Assembly: GCF_001905145.1 (NCBI RefSeq)
Contig: NZ_LWLB01000023.1
Span: 248,001 to 312,000, forward strand
DNA from: Nocardiopsis sp. TSRI0078
GTDB lineage: Bacteria; Actinomycetota; Actinomycetes; Streptosporangiales; Streptosporangiaceae
Reading direction: 5' to 3'
DNA length: 64,000 bases
In this document: positions 35,807 through 45,222 of the stretch, in pieces
How the letters are laid out: each line of letters opens with the position of its first letter
Numbering within the stretch: the stretch's first letter is position 1
Made by a program: the position numbers and the translations under genes
The notes under the pieces: generated by a model
Databases searched by the model: none
What the model saw: only the letters and a program-made list of their open reading frames with translations
What the model was told of the DNA's origin: nothing

Positions 35807-35823
35807 CGTTGCCGCGGGCAACG
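35807..35823. terminator. Short perfect hairpin between kinase and drmD
   Basis: CGTTGCC at 35807-35813 and GGCAACG at 35817-35823 pair across a 3-base loop. On the minus strand this is about 60 bases after the kinase stop (35885) and about 50 before the drmD start, so it could end the kinase transcript or lie in the drmD leader. No U-tract is present. Confidence 0.5.
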
Positions 35824-35884
35824 GTTGGCGTAGGCGCCATAACGAATCGGAACGTCCTCGCCCTCGAGGGCTGACGACCGGCGG

Positions 35885-36934
35885 TCAGGCCGCGGTGGCG
35901 GGACGCGCGTAGGCCTTGCGCAACCGTTCGGCGACCACCTCCGCGCGCCGGGCGCCCGTGCCCGTCGCCGCGGTCGCTGGCGCGGAAGCCTTCGGTTTCG
36001 TCGGCCGGGGCCGCTCGTGCTCGTCCCTCCGCACCGAGTCGAAGACCTCCGTGCCCGGTACGTGGGTGCGCTCGGCGACGAACCTGCGGGCCGATCCCGC
36101 GGACAGGCCCACCGCGGCGAGCCGGTCGGCGAGCCGGGCCCGTACCCCGCTCAGGCCCGGGCGGTCCTCGGGCTCCGGGGCCAGGAGCGCACGCAGCAGC
36201 GGGACCAGGGTCTGGGGGACGCCCTCCAGGTCCGGTTCGATCTCGGGGTTCCTGGCCGCCAGGTACACGGCGGTGTCCGTGGGCCGGTCATAGGGATAGC
36301 GTCCGGTCATGGCGTAGACCAGGACCGCGCCCAGCGCGTACAGGTCGGCGGCCTCGGTGACCTGCTCGGCACCGTCGAACTGTTCGGGCGCCATGAACTT
36401 CGCGGTGCCCATGACCGCCCCGGTGGCGGTCAGGTCGCCGCCCGCCCCGCCGATGGCGGCCAGGCCGAAATCAACGAACACCGGACCGGCCGGGCCGAGC
36501 ATGACGTTGGACGGTTTGAGGTCGCGGTGCAACAGCCCCGCGCCGTGGATGGCGGCCAGGGCGTCGGCCAGGATCAGGGACAGGGCGGTGCCGGTCTCGG
36601 TGTCCAGCGGCCCCTCCCGCTTGACGTAGGCGGCCAGGTCCAGTCCGGAGACGTACTCCATGGCCATCCACTGGGGATCGGCGTCGGGCTCGGCGACCTC
36701 CACCAGCGCGGCGGTGCCGGGCCCCTGGACCATGCCGAGCGCGACGGCCTCGCGGTTGAACCGCTCGCGCAACTCGCTCTGGTCACTGTACTCGGCCCGC
36801 ATCGTCTTGACCGCGACGATGTCCTCCTCGGGGGTGCGACCCGCGTAGACCACACCCATGCCGCCCTTGCCGAGCCTGCCCAGCAGCGTGATGTCACCGA
36901 GGGTCCGGGGGTCTTCGTCTCTGAGGGGTTGCAC
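35885..36934 (-). CDS. Cytosolic Ser/Thr protein kinase inside the DISARM island
   Basis: Read from GTG 36934 the protein has 349 residues and begins VQPLRDEDPRTLGDITLLGR, the usual opening of actinomycete kinases; GGCAGG lies eight bases upstream. The same frame is open back to 37183 (ATGs at 37024 and 37066), so a longer N-terminus is possible. All kinase elements are intact: GKGGMG at 22-27, K43, HRDLKPSN at 136-143, DFG at 155-157 and the APEQF motif. There is no membrane or extracellular PASTA part; a basic Ala/Pro-rich tail follows (ERPRPTKPKAS). It sits downstream of the sigma factor gene and upstream of drmD on the same strand. Phosphorylation of the sigma factor or of a DISARM protein is an attractive but untested idea. 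Confidence 0.87.
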   Translation of the reverse strand: MQPLRDEDPRTLGDITLLGRLGKGGMGVVYAGRTPEEDIVAVKTMRAEYSDQSELRERFNREAVALGMVQGPGTAALVEVAEPDADPQWMAMEYVSGLDLAAYVKREGPLDTETGTALSLILADALAAIHGAGLLHRDLKPSNVMLGPAGPVFVDFGLAAIGGAGGDLTATGAVMGTAKFMAPEQFDGAEQVTEAADLYALGAVLVYAMTGRYPYDRPTDTAVYLAARNPEIEPDLEGVPQTLVPLLRALLAPEPEDRPGLSGVRARLADRLAAVGLSAGSARRFVAERTHVPGTEVFDSVRRDEHERPRPTKPKASAPATAATGTGARRAEVVAERLRKAYARPATAA

Positions 36935-37036
36935 TGTGGGCCTGCCAATACCACCGGGGGCCGCGCGCGGTGGAACGGGGGAACGCGCGGTCTGCGGATC
37001 CAGGTTATCGCCGCTGACCTGCATACTGAGCCGGGA

Positions 37037-37060
37037 CCAAAGTCCCTTTTGGAACTTTGG
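37037..37060. promoter_or_regulatory. Inverted repeat upstream of kinase gene
   Basis: CCAAAGT at 37037-37043 and ACTTTGG at 37054-37060 are perfect inverted copies with a 10-base spacer. They lie about 100 bases upstream of the favoured kinase start in a locally AT-richer stretch, as expected for an operator or promoter element. If translation starts at ATG 37024 instead, the repeat lies 13-36 bases before it. Confidence 0.45.
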
Positions 37061-37156
37061 CCACATACGGCCATCAGGTAACAACTCTGCGGGCGTTCCG
37101 CAGAAGAGACTTCGCCCGGGCCCAGGGCGCCGGGGCTGGGAGCTGGTGACAGCCGC

Positions 37157-37201
37157 AAGGATCCCTGGAGGAGACGCGGGCACGCTGGTCCAGGGATCCT
37201 T
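37157..37201 (-). terminator. Perfect 13-bp inverted repeat after the sigma factor gene
   Basis: AAGGATCCCTGGA at 37157-37169 and TCCAGGGATCCTT at 37189-37201 are exact inverted copies around a 19-base spacer. On the minus strand it starts 22 bases beyond the stop of the sigma gene (37223) and precedes the kinase gene, so it probably ends the sigma transcript or lowers read-through into the kinase. Confidence 0.65.
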
Positions 37202-37222
37202 ACCCCGGTGCCACCGCGGAGA

Positions 37223-38776
37223 TCAACCGACCCTCCTGCGTCGCCGCCTGCGCTTCTTCTGCTTCTTCTCCGCGGCCACGCCCTGAGGCTGCTCGATGCC
37301 GTGGACGTGGACGTTGTGCAGAGTGGCCATCGCCTTGTTCTGGATCTGCCGGATGCGTTCACGGGTAACGCCGAAGTGCTCCCCGATCTGGTCCAGCGTC
37401 TGCCTGTCCCCGGTGGTCCACCCCATACGGCGTTCGATCACCTCGCGCTCCCGCCGGTCCGTCAGACACGACAGCAGACCACGGGTCTCCCTCCTGTACT
37501 CGTCCTTCAGCAGCTGGGCCTCGGGAGAGGGCAGGGCGTGCCGTTCGTCGCCCGCCACCAGTTCGAGCAGAGTAGTCGTGCTATCCCCTCGGATCTGGCG
37601 GTCCAGGGAGTCGGTCCGGTAGGTGAGGCGGCGGACCTGGTCGACCTCGGTCACCGTCAATCCGCTGTGCACCGCCACCGCAGCCGCGTTCGCGCTCCTG
37701 CCCTGGGTCGACAGCCGCCGTTCCGCGGCGGCCACCTTGGCCGCCTTCTCGTGGAAGTGCACGGGAACCCTGATGAGCGCGCCCTCGTCGGCGATGGCAC
37801 GGGTGATGGCCTGGCGGATCCACCAGGTGGCGTACGTGGAGAACTTGTAACCGCGGCTCCCGTCGAACTTGGCGACCGCGCGCATCAGACCCAGCATGCC
37901 GTGCTGCGCCAGATCTTCCGTCTCCAGCCCCTGCCCCTCGAACTTGAAGGCCAAGTTGTAGACGAGCCGCCGGTTGTGCAGCACCATCGCGTCAAAGGCC
38001 CTGCGGCGCTCGTCCTGCGGGTCCAAGGCGGCCAGGGCCTTCTCATCCAAGTCCCGGTCGAGGTCTCCGTCGCCCCTCATCAGCGCGGCCAGCCCCACCT
38101 CGGCCCGCGCGTCAAGGATGTGATCGCCAGGGCGGCCCCACACCCTGTCCTCCTCCAGTACTCGCCTCGCGGCGGTGACCGCGCCGACCAGTTCCGCACG
38201 GTCCCGCAGCGCCGGCGCGTCCGGGGACGGTTCCTCGGGCGGGCGTTCGTCCGCGTCGGCTTCGCTGCTCGTCTGCCGGCTGGAATCCGGTGCTGGCGGA
38301 GTTCCCGTTTCCGCCCTCCCGGAATTCTTCGAAGAGGTGATCGATATCCCCATAACGCGCAGGCGATCCTTGAACCCCTCCGACTCCTCGGGCCTGAGTC
38401 CGCACATGCGGACGACGCCCTCGAACACACGCGGGGGGATCCGCCCCTCAGCGACGTACCGCCGCGCCAGGCGCGCCGCACCCGCCAGCCGCGGATCCTC
38501 CCGCACAGGAGGGGCAGCCTCACCGTGAGGCTCCGCTCCTTGGCCGGACTGACGAAAGGGCGGCTTCCGCGCACGGTCCACGCGCACACCCAGCCCGGGA
38601 AGCGCCGCCTCGACACGGGCGCGGGCCCCACCGTCGAGACCGAATTCCTCGTACACCCTTTCGAGATCTTCGAGATCTATGAGCCCTTTATTCACGTATG
38701 ACCGAATTCTTCCCAGGACTGCCCGTACCAGCTTGTACCGACCTGAATCCGACGTGAGGGGGATGGGATTCCGCAT
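37223..38776 (-). CDS. Divergent sigma-70 factor with duplicated N-terminal module
   Basis: Region 2 is clear (HNRRLVYNLAFKF, then KFSTYATWWIRQAITRAI), as are region 3 (IRVPVHFHEKAAK) and region 4 (LDQIGEHFGVTRERIRQIQ), so core binding and -10/-35 recognition should be intact. The protein is clearly not the housekeeping HrdB. The N-terminus holds two similar modules: VNKGLIDLEDLERVYEEFGL ending LGVRV, and VAEGRIPPRVFEGVVRMCGL ending MGISI. These resemble repeats of a sigma 1.1-like domain. The C-terminus is strongly basic (KKQKKRRRRRRR). ATG 38776 gives 517 residues; ATG 38839 in the same frame is possible. It is divergent from drmA at 38886 and could drive one or both halves of the island. 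Confidence 0.85.
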   Translation of the reverse strand: MRNPIPLTSDSGRYKLVRAVLGRIRSYVNKGLIDLEDLERVYEEFGLDGGARARVEAALPGLGVRVDRARKPPFRQSGQGAEPHGEAAPPVREDPRLAGAARLARRYVAEGRIPPRVFEGVVRMCGLRPEESEGFKDRLRVMGISITSSKNSGRAETGTPPAPDSSRQTSSEADADERPPEEPSPDAPALRDRAELVGAVTAARRVLEEDRVWGRPGDHILDARAEVGLAALMRGDGDLDRDLDEKALAALDPQDERRRAFDAMVLHNRRLVYNLAFKFEGQGLETEDLAQHGMLGLMRAVAKFDGSRGYKFSTYATWWIRQAITRAIADEGALIRVPVHFHEKAAKVAAAERRLSTQGRSANAAAVAVHSGLTVTEVDQVRRLTYRTDSLDRQIRGDSTTTLLELVAGDERHALPSPEAQLLKDEYRRETRGLLSCLTDRREREVIERRMGWTTGDRQTLDQIGEHFGVTRERIRQIQNKAMATLHNVHVHGIEQPQGVAAEKKQKKRRRRRRRVG

Positions 38777-38885
38777 GCTTCGGATAATGTCACCTACCGC
38801 TGACAGAATTCTCTCCAACCAGAGCAATCCAGCCCGCATCCGGGAACCGGATCCCGCACACTCCGCTATCGAGAACAGGCCGTGA

Positions 38886-41800
38886 ATGCCCGATCACCCC
38901 GCCAGGCACCCGGAGGCCGAGGTCCGAGGCCTGCTCGCCGCCGCGTTGCGGCGCCAGCTCGTCGGCCCGGCTGACGGTACCCACGAAGTCCTGACCGTTC
39001 CTCCTGACCGCCGCTACCTCATGGGCACCCTGTATCCGCAGGAGGCCGACCTGCACTCGCGCCTCCTCGCCGCAGGAGAGGAGGCCGAAGGCCGCGACGC
39101 GGAGAGCCCGACCGAGGAGAACGCCTTCGCCGAGGACCCCACCTCCGACGCCAACGCCTGGCTGCCCTCGTCGCTGGGCCTGTCGGTGTTCACCGACGCA
39201 CCCGAGCTGCGCCTGACCTGTGAGGGCTCACGCTACGTCACCTCCAGAACAGACGGTCGGCGCTGTTGGACACGCGTCCCGTTCGAGGAGGAGACCGTCC
39301 GTGCGTCCGAGAGCGACGACCTGCCCGTCTTCGGCGGGCGCGCGCTCCTGCGCGTGCGTCGACGCCCCTATGCGGGGGCCTGGCTGGTGACCGTCGCACT
39401 GGTCAACGCCGCCGTGGCCGAGCCGCCCGACGCGGAGGGCACGGTGGGCCACCGCCCGGCACGCACGGACTGGGACCGCATGCTCTTCCAGGCGGCCTTC
39501 ACCGCGGAGCCGCTCGGAGGCGCCTTCCTGGAGTATCCCGGAGTCCTCCTCACCAGCCGCGACCCGGAAGAGGAGGAGCTGCGCCTGCAGTACCGGCACG
39601 TGCGCACCTTCGCCGTGGGCCACGGCTGCGCGGTCGCGGAGGAGGCCCCGACGTCAGCCCCGGAGGGGGCGCCGCCGACCCGGGTACGCACCGAGGTCAT
39701 GCCGACCGAGGAGGTACTCCAGGTGCGGCATGCCGGCCAGGGCGACGCACGCGCTCTGCGGCTCTCCTACCTCGGCGACGGCCTCCTGCCCGCCTCGGAG
39801 CTGGCCGAGACACTCTCGAAATTCACTCGCGGCTACCGGGAGTGGTACGAGGACAGGCTGAGCGAGGCAGCCGCAGAGGTTCCCCCCTGGGGACGCGTGG
39901 CCGCAGAACGCATCCTCTCGCGTGTCCACACCGCTCTCAGCCGTATGGAGGCCGGAGCACGCCTGCTGTGCGAGGACCCCGTGGCGCTGGCGGCCTTCAG
40001 AATGGCCAACCAGGCCATGGCCCTGCAGATGCGTCGCGGGGCCCGCGACCTGGGAGGCAGGCCTCGAAACCGCACCGACCCCCTCCCTCGGGACACCGCC
40101 CCTGACGGGAAGGCCTCCTGGCGCCCCTTCCAGCTCGGTTTCTTCCTGCTGTGCGCGGGCGGCCTGATCGACCCCGCGCACCCTGACCGCGAGATCACCG
40201 ACGTCATCTGGTTCCCCACCGGCGGAGGCAAGACCGAGGCCTACCTCCTGCTGTCGTGTTTCGAGATGCTGCTGCGCCGGTTGCGGCACGGGGCCGCCGG
40301 AGGCGGCACGGCCGTGCTCAGCCGCTACACGCTGAGCCTGCTCACGACGCAGCAGTTCCAGAGGGCGGGGACCACGATCTGCGCCCTGGAATACCTCAGG
40401 AGCCACCCCGAGGAAAGGGCCTGCGCGGGACTCGACCTGGGCGCGGAACCCTTCTCCATCGGGCTGTGGGTGGGGGAGGCCACCACACCCAACACCTACG
40501 ACAGGGCCCACGACATCGCGGAGGGCCAGCGATCCGCCGCCCAGCCGACCGACGCCTTCGTCCTGGACCGCTGTCCCTGGTGCGGAACGAGGATCATGCC
40601 GCGGGCCAAGTCCTCGGACCCCGGCGACTACGGGGTGCGGACCACACCGACATCCTTCTCCTTCTTCTGCCCCCGGGAGGAGTGCGCCTTCCACGAAACC
40701 CTGCCGGTGCGCGTGGTGGACACCCATCTGTACGACGAGCCGCCGTCATTCCTGCTCGGTACCGTGGACAAGTTCGCCCGCCTTGCCTGGGAGCACCGGG
40801 CCGGGCGGCTCTTCGGCGGTGACACACTCCGCCCCTCCCTGGTCATCCAGGACGAACTGCATCTGCTCACCGGGCCGCTCGGCACCACCGTCGGCCTGTA
40901 CGAGTCCGCAGTTCTACAGCTGTGCTCATGGGACGGAGTACCGCCCAAACTCGTGGCGTCCACCGCGACCATCCGCCGCTCGGGTGAACAGGTCCGCCTG
41001 ATGTACGGACGCGACGTCCAGCTCTTCCCCCCGCCCGGCCTCGACGCACGCCACTCGTACTTCGCCGAACCCGATGAGGACAAGCCGGGCCGCCTCTACG
41101 TCGGCGTCATGGCCCAGGGGCACACGGCGGGCCGCGCCACCGTCGCCACCGCGGCCTCGACACTCCACGAGGCCGCGCTCCTGCCCGAGGAGCACCGCGA
41201 CGACTACTGGACACTGGTCGCCTACCACCACAGCCTCCGTGAGCTGGGCCGGACCCTGACCGCGGCACGCGACGACATCCCGGCCCAGCTCGCCGGTATG
41301 GGCGGCGCGGACGGAAGGACACGCGACCTGGCCGAACAGTCCGTCCAGGAACTGACCAGCAATCTCGACCGCGAGGAGCAGCCCCGGCTGCTCGCCCGTC
41401 TGGAGGAGGGCTGGCCCGCCTCCTCCGCCGTCTCCTTCCTGGCATGCACGAACATGCTCTCGGTCGGGGTCGACGTCGGCCGACTCGCCCTCATGCTCAT
41501 GCTCGGCCAGCCCAAGGCCTCGGCGGAGTACATCCAGGCGACCAGCCGGGTGGGGCGAGACCGCGTTCCCGGGCTGATCGTGGCGTTCTTCAACGCCACC
41601 AAGCCCCGGGACCGGTCGCACTACGAGACCTTCGGAGTGTTCCACCGCTCGTTGTACCGGCACGTCGAGCCGTCCAGTGTGACCCCGTGGTCCATCCCCT
41701 CCCGCAGGCGCGCACTGCACGCCGCCCTGGTGATCCTCCTCCGGCACGGGCACGGCTGGTCGGGCGAGGACCGCGCAATGCTGGTCCTGGACCACCCCGA

Positions 41801-42086
41801 CACCGTGGCCGACGCCGTTGAGCGGCTGGTGTCGTGGGTGGCGAGGACCGACCCCGCCGCGGAGACCGAGGTATCCACCGAACTCAAGGATCTCATCGCC
41901 GACTGGCACGACGCGGCCGTCGCCGCACGCCAGGCGGGGGCCAACCTCTACTGGAGCGGGCAGGGCCGTGCGACACGGCACCTGCTCAAGAACTTCGACC
42001 GCAGGAACGGCCTGTGGGAGACCCTGAACTCGGTTCGCTCGGTGGACCGGGAGTGCCAGATCACCGTGAAGGGAGCCGGGGCATGA
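38886..42086 (+). CDS. drmA: DISARM helicase DrmA
   Basis: The 1066-residue protein has the DrmA layout: an N-terminal region with PPDRRYLMGTLYPQE (about 40-55), then a superfamily-2 helicase with Walker A FPTGGGKTEAYLLLS near 444, QDELHLLTG near 656 and the second lobe LSVGVDVGRLALMLMLGQP followed by YIQATSRVGRD near 880-900. A cysteine cluster (RCPWCGTRIMPR ... CPREECAFH) lies between the helicase lobes. DrmA and DrmB form the DISARM core that loads on incoming DNA, particularly at single-stranded ends. ATG 38886 is used; a GTG lies four bases upstream in another frame. The stop overlaps the drmB start by 4 bp. Confidence 0.88.
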   Translation: MPDHPARHPEAEVRGLLAAALRRQLVGPADGTHEVLTVPPDRRYLMGTLYPQEADLHSRLLAAGEEAEGRDAESPTEENAFAEDPTSDANAWLPSSLGLSVFTDAPELRLTCEGSRYVTSRTDGRRCWTRVPFEEETVRASESDDLPVFGGRALLRVRRRPYAGAWLVTVALVNAAVAEPPDAEGTVGHRPARTDWDRMLFQAAFTAEPLGGAFLEYPGVLLTSRDPEEEELRLQYRHVRTFAVGHGCAVAEEAPTSAPEGAPPTRVRTEVMPTEEVLQVRHAGQGDARALRLSYLGDGLLPASELAETLSKFTRGYREWYEDRLSEAAAEVPPWGRVAAERILSRVHTALSRMEAGARLLCEDPVALAAFRMANQAMALQMRRGARDLGGRPRNRTDPLPRDTAPDGKASWRPFQLGFFLLCAGGLIDPAHPDREITDVIWFPTGGGKTEAYLLLSCFEMLLRRLRHGAAGGGTAVLSRYTLSLLTTQQFQRAGTTICALEYLRSHPEERACAGLDLGAEPFSIGLWVGEATTPNTYDRAHDIAEGQRSAAQPTDAFVLDRCPWCGTRIMPRAKSSDPGDYGVRTTPTSFSFFCPREECAFHETLPVRVVDTHLYDEPPSFLLGTVDKFARLAWEHRAGRLFGGDTLRPSLVIQDELHLLTGPLGTTVGLYESAVLQLCSWDGVPPKLVASTATIRRSGEQVRLMYGRDVQLFPPPGLDARHSYFAEPDEDKPGRLYVGVMAQGHTAGRATVATAASTLHEAALLPEEHRDDYWTLVAYHHSLRELGRTLTAARDDIPAQLAGMGGADGRTRDLAEQSVQELTSNLDREEQPRLLARLEEGWPASSAVSFLACTNMLSVGVDVGRLALMLMLGQPKASAEYIQATSRVGRDRVPGLIVAFFNATKPRDRSHYETFGVFHRSLYRHVEPSSVTPWSIPSRRRALHAALVILLRHGHGWSGEDRAMLVLDHPDTVADAVERLVSWVARTDPAAETEVSTELKDLIADWHDAAVAARQAGANLYWSGQGRATRHLLKNFDRRNGLWETLNSVRSVDRECQITVKGAGA

Positions 42087-43945
42087 CTCGGAAACTGCGT
42101 GTCCGCCAGGCCCAGACCATCGTGCCGTTCGGCGTCGGCGCGATCGTGGAAACCCAAGGAGAGGCGTTCGTCGCCGCCGACATCTCGCACTGGCCCGTGT
42201 CCAGCTGCCCATGGGTGGACTCGCCAAGGCTGGCGGCGGGTCTGGGCGTCACGGGCTTCAAAGCCCTTCCCTCGGCGAAGAACGACTTCTTCGACTCACC
42301 CGACGGTGTTGGAGCGCCCTGCGTGCGCTTCCCCGCCTGGCTGTTCTGCGGCGCCTGTCGCAGGATGAGGCGCTGGGGAGTGGCCGACGAACAGCCGGGA
42401 ACCGCACCACTGTGCCCGGCCTGTCCGACACCGCAAGCTCTCGGACCGATGCGCTTCGTGCAGATCTGCGAGTCCGGGCACATGGACGACGTGGACTGGT
42501 GGTGGTGGGCGCACAGCCGTGCCACCACCGACTGTCAGCGTTCGACACAGCGGCTGTCGTTCCTGGTGGACCATTCCTCCATCGGCCTGGAGGCGCTGTC
42601 CGTGATGTGCCGCGCCTGCGACTCCTCACGGGACCTCCTCCAGCTGCTGGACCGGGGCCGCACCCGCTGCACGGGGCACCACCCCTGGCAGGGCCGCCAC
42701 GAGGCGGCGCACTGCACGGAGCATGCACGCGTCGTCCAGCGCAACGCCGGCAACGTCTACTACGCGATGACACTCTCGGCGCTGGACATCCCCGCTCCGA
42801 CGGCCGAGGCGGGCGCCGTGGATCCACAGATCGCGAGCAGGATCCGGTCCGACGACCTGTGGCCCGGCCTGTGCCGCGCCGACGATCCACATCGGGCAGC
42901 GATGCTCACCACGATGATCTGCGAAGGCCAGCCGGGCGTCTCACCCGAGGACGTGGCAGCACTCCTGAGGCAGGAGAACGGCGGCACCGAAACCGAGAGG
43001 ACCCACCCACGGAAGGACCGCCCCTCCACAGCAGCTGACATGAGCTGGGAGGAGTGGGCCGCCCTGAACACCTCCACCGCGGTCAACGACAAGCACTTCA
43101 CCGTCCGGCCGGTCCGCTTCGGCCCCGAGGGGCCGCCCACCGAGTCCGAGCGGTTGCTGCGCGGGCGTATCGAACGGGTCGTTGTCGCTGACCGGCTGCG
43201 AGAAGTCCGCGCCCTGCGTGGGTTCTGCCGTGTGCAGCCGTCTCCACGGCGCATGGTGGGTGTGGACACCACCGGCCGACGCAGTTGGCTTCCAGCCGTG
43301 GAAGTCTTCGGAGAGGGAGTGTTCCTGGCCTTCTCGGAGGACGCGCTCTCCCGGTGGGAGGAACAGCCAAGCGTGCGCGAACGTGTACGCGGCCTCGAAA
43401 GCGACCTGAACGCCGCTTTCCAGATGGACCGGCTCTCGGGCATGGTCGGTGACGCGCTGCTGCCCCGGCTGCCCCTTCTCCACACGTTCGCGCATCTGCT
43501 GATCCGACAGTTGTCCTTCGAGAGCGGTTACGGCACGGCTTCCCTGCGCGAGAGGGTCTATGCCCGCCCTGGCGAGGGAGGCCACCAGGCCGGAGTGCTC
43601 ATCTACACCGCGGCCGGCGACGCTGACGGAACGCTGGGAGGACTCGCCCACCAGGGAGCTTCCGCCCGGCTCACCGAAATCCTGCTCCGGCTGCTGGAGG
43701 CCGGAGCCTGGTGTTCGGCCGACCCGCTGTGCGCCGAGCACGGTGCGCGGGGATTCGCCAACCTCAACCGAGCGGCCTGCCACGCCTGCGCACTCCTGCC
43801 GGAGACCAGCTGTGAGGCGGGCAACGCACTGCTGGACCGGGTCCTGCTCGTCGGCGCTCCCGGCATCACGGGGTTCTTCCAGCCCGTGATCGACGCAGCC
43901 CGCAGGCAGGCGGCCGGTATCGCACGTGGAGAGGACCCGGTGTGA
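42083..43945 (+). CDS. drmB: DISARM DUF1998 protein DrmB
   Basis: The 620-residue protein begins MTRKLRVRQAQTIVPFGVGA, the typical DrmB opening (Q-x-I-x-x-F-G-x-G), starting at the ATG inside the drmA stop. Cysteine pairs occur at CGACRRM, CPACPTP, CRACD and CAEHGARG... ACHACALLPE, which would bind zinc, and the C-terminal part has the DUF1998 pattern LLHTFAHLLIRQLSFESGYG and YTAAGDADGTLGGL. DrmB has no enzyme motif and acts with DrmA in recognising foreign DNA. The stop overlaps the next start (GTGTGA), indicating a three-gene coupled operon. Confidence 0.88.
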   Translation: MTRKLRVRQAQTIVPFGVGAIVETQGEAFVAADISHWPVSSCPWVDSPRLAAGLGVTGFKALPSAKNDFFDSPDGVGAPCVRFPAWLFCGACRRMRRWGVADEQPGTAPLCPACPTPQALGPMRFVQICESGHMDDVDWWWWAHSRATTDCQRSTQRLSFLVDHSSIGLEALSVMCRACDSSRDLLQLLDRGRTRCTGHHPWQGRHEAAHCTEHARVVQRNAGNVYYAMTLSALDIPAPTAEAGAVDPQIASRIRSDDLWPGLCRADDPHRAAMLTTMICEGQPGVSPEDVAALLRQENGGTETERTHPRKDRPSTAADMSWEEWAALNTSTAVNDKHFTVRPVRFGPEGPPTESERLLRGRIERVVVADRLREVRALRGFCRVQPSPRRMVGVDTTGRRSWLPAVEVFGEGVFLAFSEDALSRWEEQPSVRERVRGLESDLNAAFQMDRLSGMVGDALLPRLPLLHTFAHLLIRQLSFESGYGTASLRERVYARPGEGGHQAGVLIYTAAGDADGTLGGLAHQGASARLTEILLRLLEAGAWCSADPLCAEHGARGFANLNRAACHACALLPETSCEAGNALLDRVLLVGAPGITGFFQPVIDAARRQAAGIARGEDPV

Positions 43946-45054
43946 CCGACCCGCACCACGCACCCAGGGCCCTGCGGTACCTCGACCTGTCCCCTGAGCA
44001 ACAACACGTCCTCGACGAGCTGCCGTTCGAGGGCAACCACCTTGTGTGCGGCCCCGCGGGGTCGGGCAAGAGCGTGCTGGCGGCGCACCGTGCGGCGATG
44101 GTCGCGCTCACAGGAACGCCCACCACGCTGATCAGCCGGTCCAACCTCCTGCGCCAGCATGTCGGGCCGGCCGCCGTGGAGCTCGGGCCCGAGGTGGCGG
44201 TGAGGACATTCCACTCCTGGCTGGGGTCCTGGTACCTGGGGGCGACCGGTACACAGCTTCCCACGTTCACACCCGGCGGGTTCGACGTCGACTGGGCCGC
44301 CCTGTTCTCCCAGGTCATGGAGAAAGCGGATCTACCCGATCCCGGAGCCCTGGTCGTCGACGAGGGACAGGACCTGCCGGTGGGGTTCTACCGCCTGTGC
44401 CGCCTGACGAACGCACAGGTGACGGTGCTGGCCGACGAGTACCAGACCATCACGGAGTCGCGGAGCACGACCGACGAGATCCGTACGGCACTGGCGGCAC
44501 AGGAAGTCCAGCTGTCGGGCAACCACCGCACCACACGGCCCATCGCCGCACTCGCAGAGCACTTCCGACTCGGTGACCCGAAACCCCGCCTTCCTGAGCG
44601 GCCGGGAGCCCTGCCGGTCCTGTCCAGGTACCGGAGGTTCGCCGAGCTCACCACAGAAATCCGGGACCACGTCCGCAAACACCCGGAGCGCTCGGTCGGC
44701 GTGGTCGTACGATCCAGGGAATTCCAGATGCAGCTGTTGGAAGCGCTGGAGCGGGCCAGGGTGCCCGTACAGGCCTACACCGGCAATGGCTGGGGCCGGT
44801 ACCGGAACATCGACGCCAGTCGCCCAGGCGTCCGCCTCGTCACCCGGGCCAGTGTGAAGGGCTTGGAGTTCGACACGGTCATCGTTCCGGACTGCCATCG
44901 AGACACCGCCGACAGCGGCGACCCCGACCAGCAGATGATGTACTACGTCCTCGTCACCAGAGCCCGGCACGAACTGCGCCTGGGGTTCGGGGGAGACCAC
45001 CCGCCACCGCACCTGGAGGGCGTTCCGCGCCATCTGTTCCAACCGCGGCCGTGA
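43942..45054 (+). CDS. Short UvrD-like NTPase/helicase in the drmAB operon
   Basis: The 370-residue protein has superfamily-1 motifs: Walker A GPAGSGKSVLAAHR at 37-50, VVDEGQDLPVG at about 138-148, LSGNHRTTRPIAALA and the late motif ASVKGLEFDTVIVPD followed by YYVLVTRARHELRLGF. It lacks the 1B and 2B inserts of full-length UvrD, so it may be a DNA-dependent ATPase more than a processive helicase. GTG 43942 overlaps the drmB stop with GGAGAGGA upstream. It occupies the place where class 1 DISARM usually has drmC (a phospholipase-D-type nuclease), and no PLD motif is found in the window. Confidence 0.8.
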   Translation: MTDPHHAPRALRYLDLSPEQQHVLDELPFEGNHLVCGPAGSGKSVLAAHRAAMVALTGTPTTLISRSNLLRQHVGPAAVELGPEVAVRTFHSWLGSWYLGATGTQLPTFTPGGFDVDWAALFSQVMEKADLPDPGALVVDEGQDLPVGFYRLCRLTNAQVTVLADEYQTITESRSTTDEIRTALAAQEVQLSGNHRTTRPIAALAEHFRLGDPKPRLPERPGALPVLSRYRRFAELTTEIRDHVRKHPERSVGVVVRSREFQMQLLEALERARVPVQAYTGNGWGRYRNIDASRPGVRLVTRASVKGLEFDTVIVPDCHRDTADSGDPDQQMMYYVLVTRARHELRLGFGGDHPPPHLEGVPRHLFQPRP

Positions 45055-45222
45055 AGCGGCACGATCCGAACAGAGACGGGATCGGGGAGGCGGGCCGGTC
45101 CTCGCGTTCCGAAGGCCCACCGGGCAGGGGCCAGGCCCCTGGCCGCTTCTAGCCACCGGGCACCTCCGCAGGTTGGCGTGTCAGCCTGCGCGCGGAGCGT
45201 CCTCGGCGTCGGCATCACGGGC

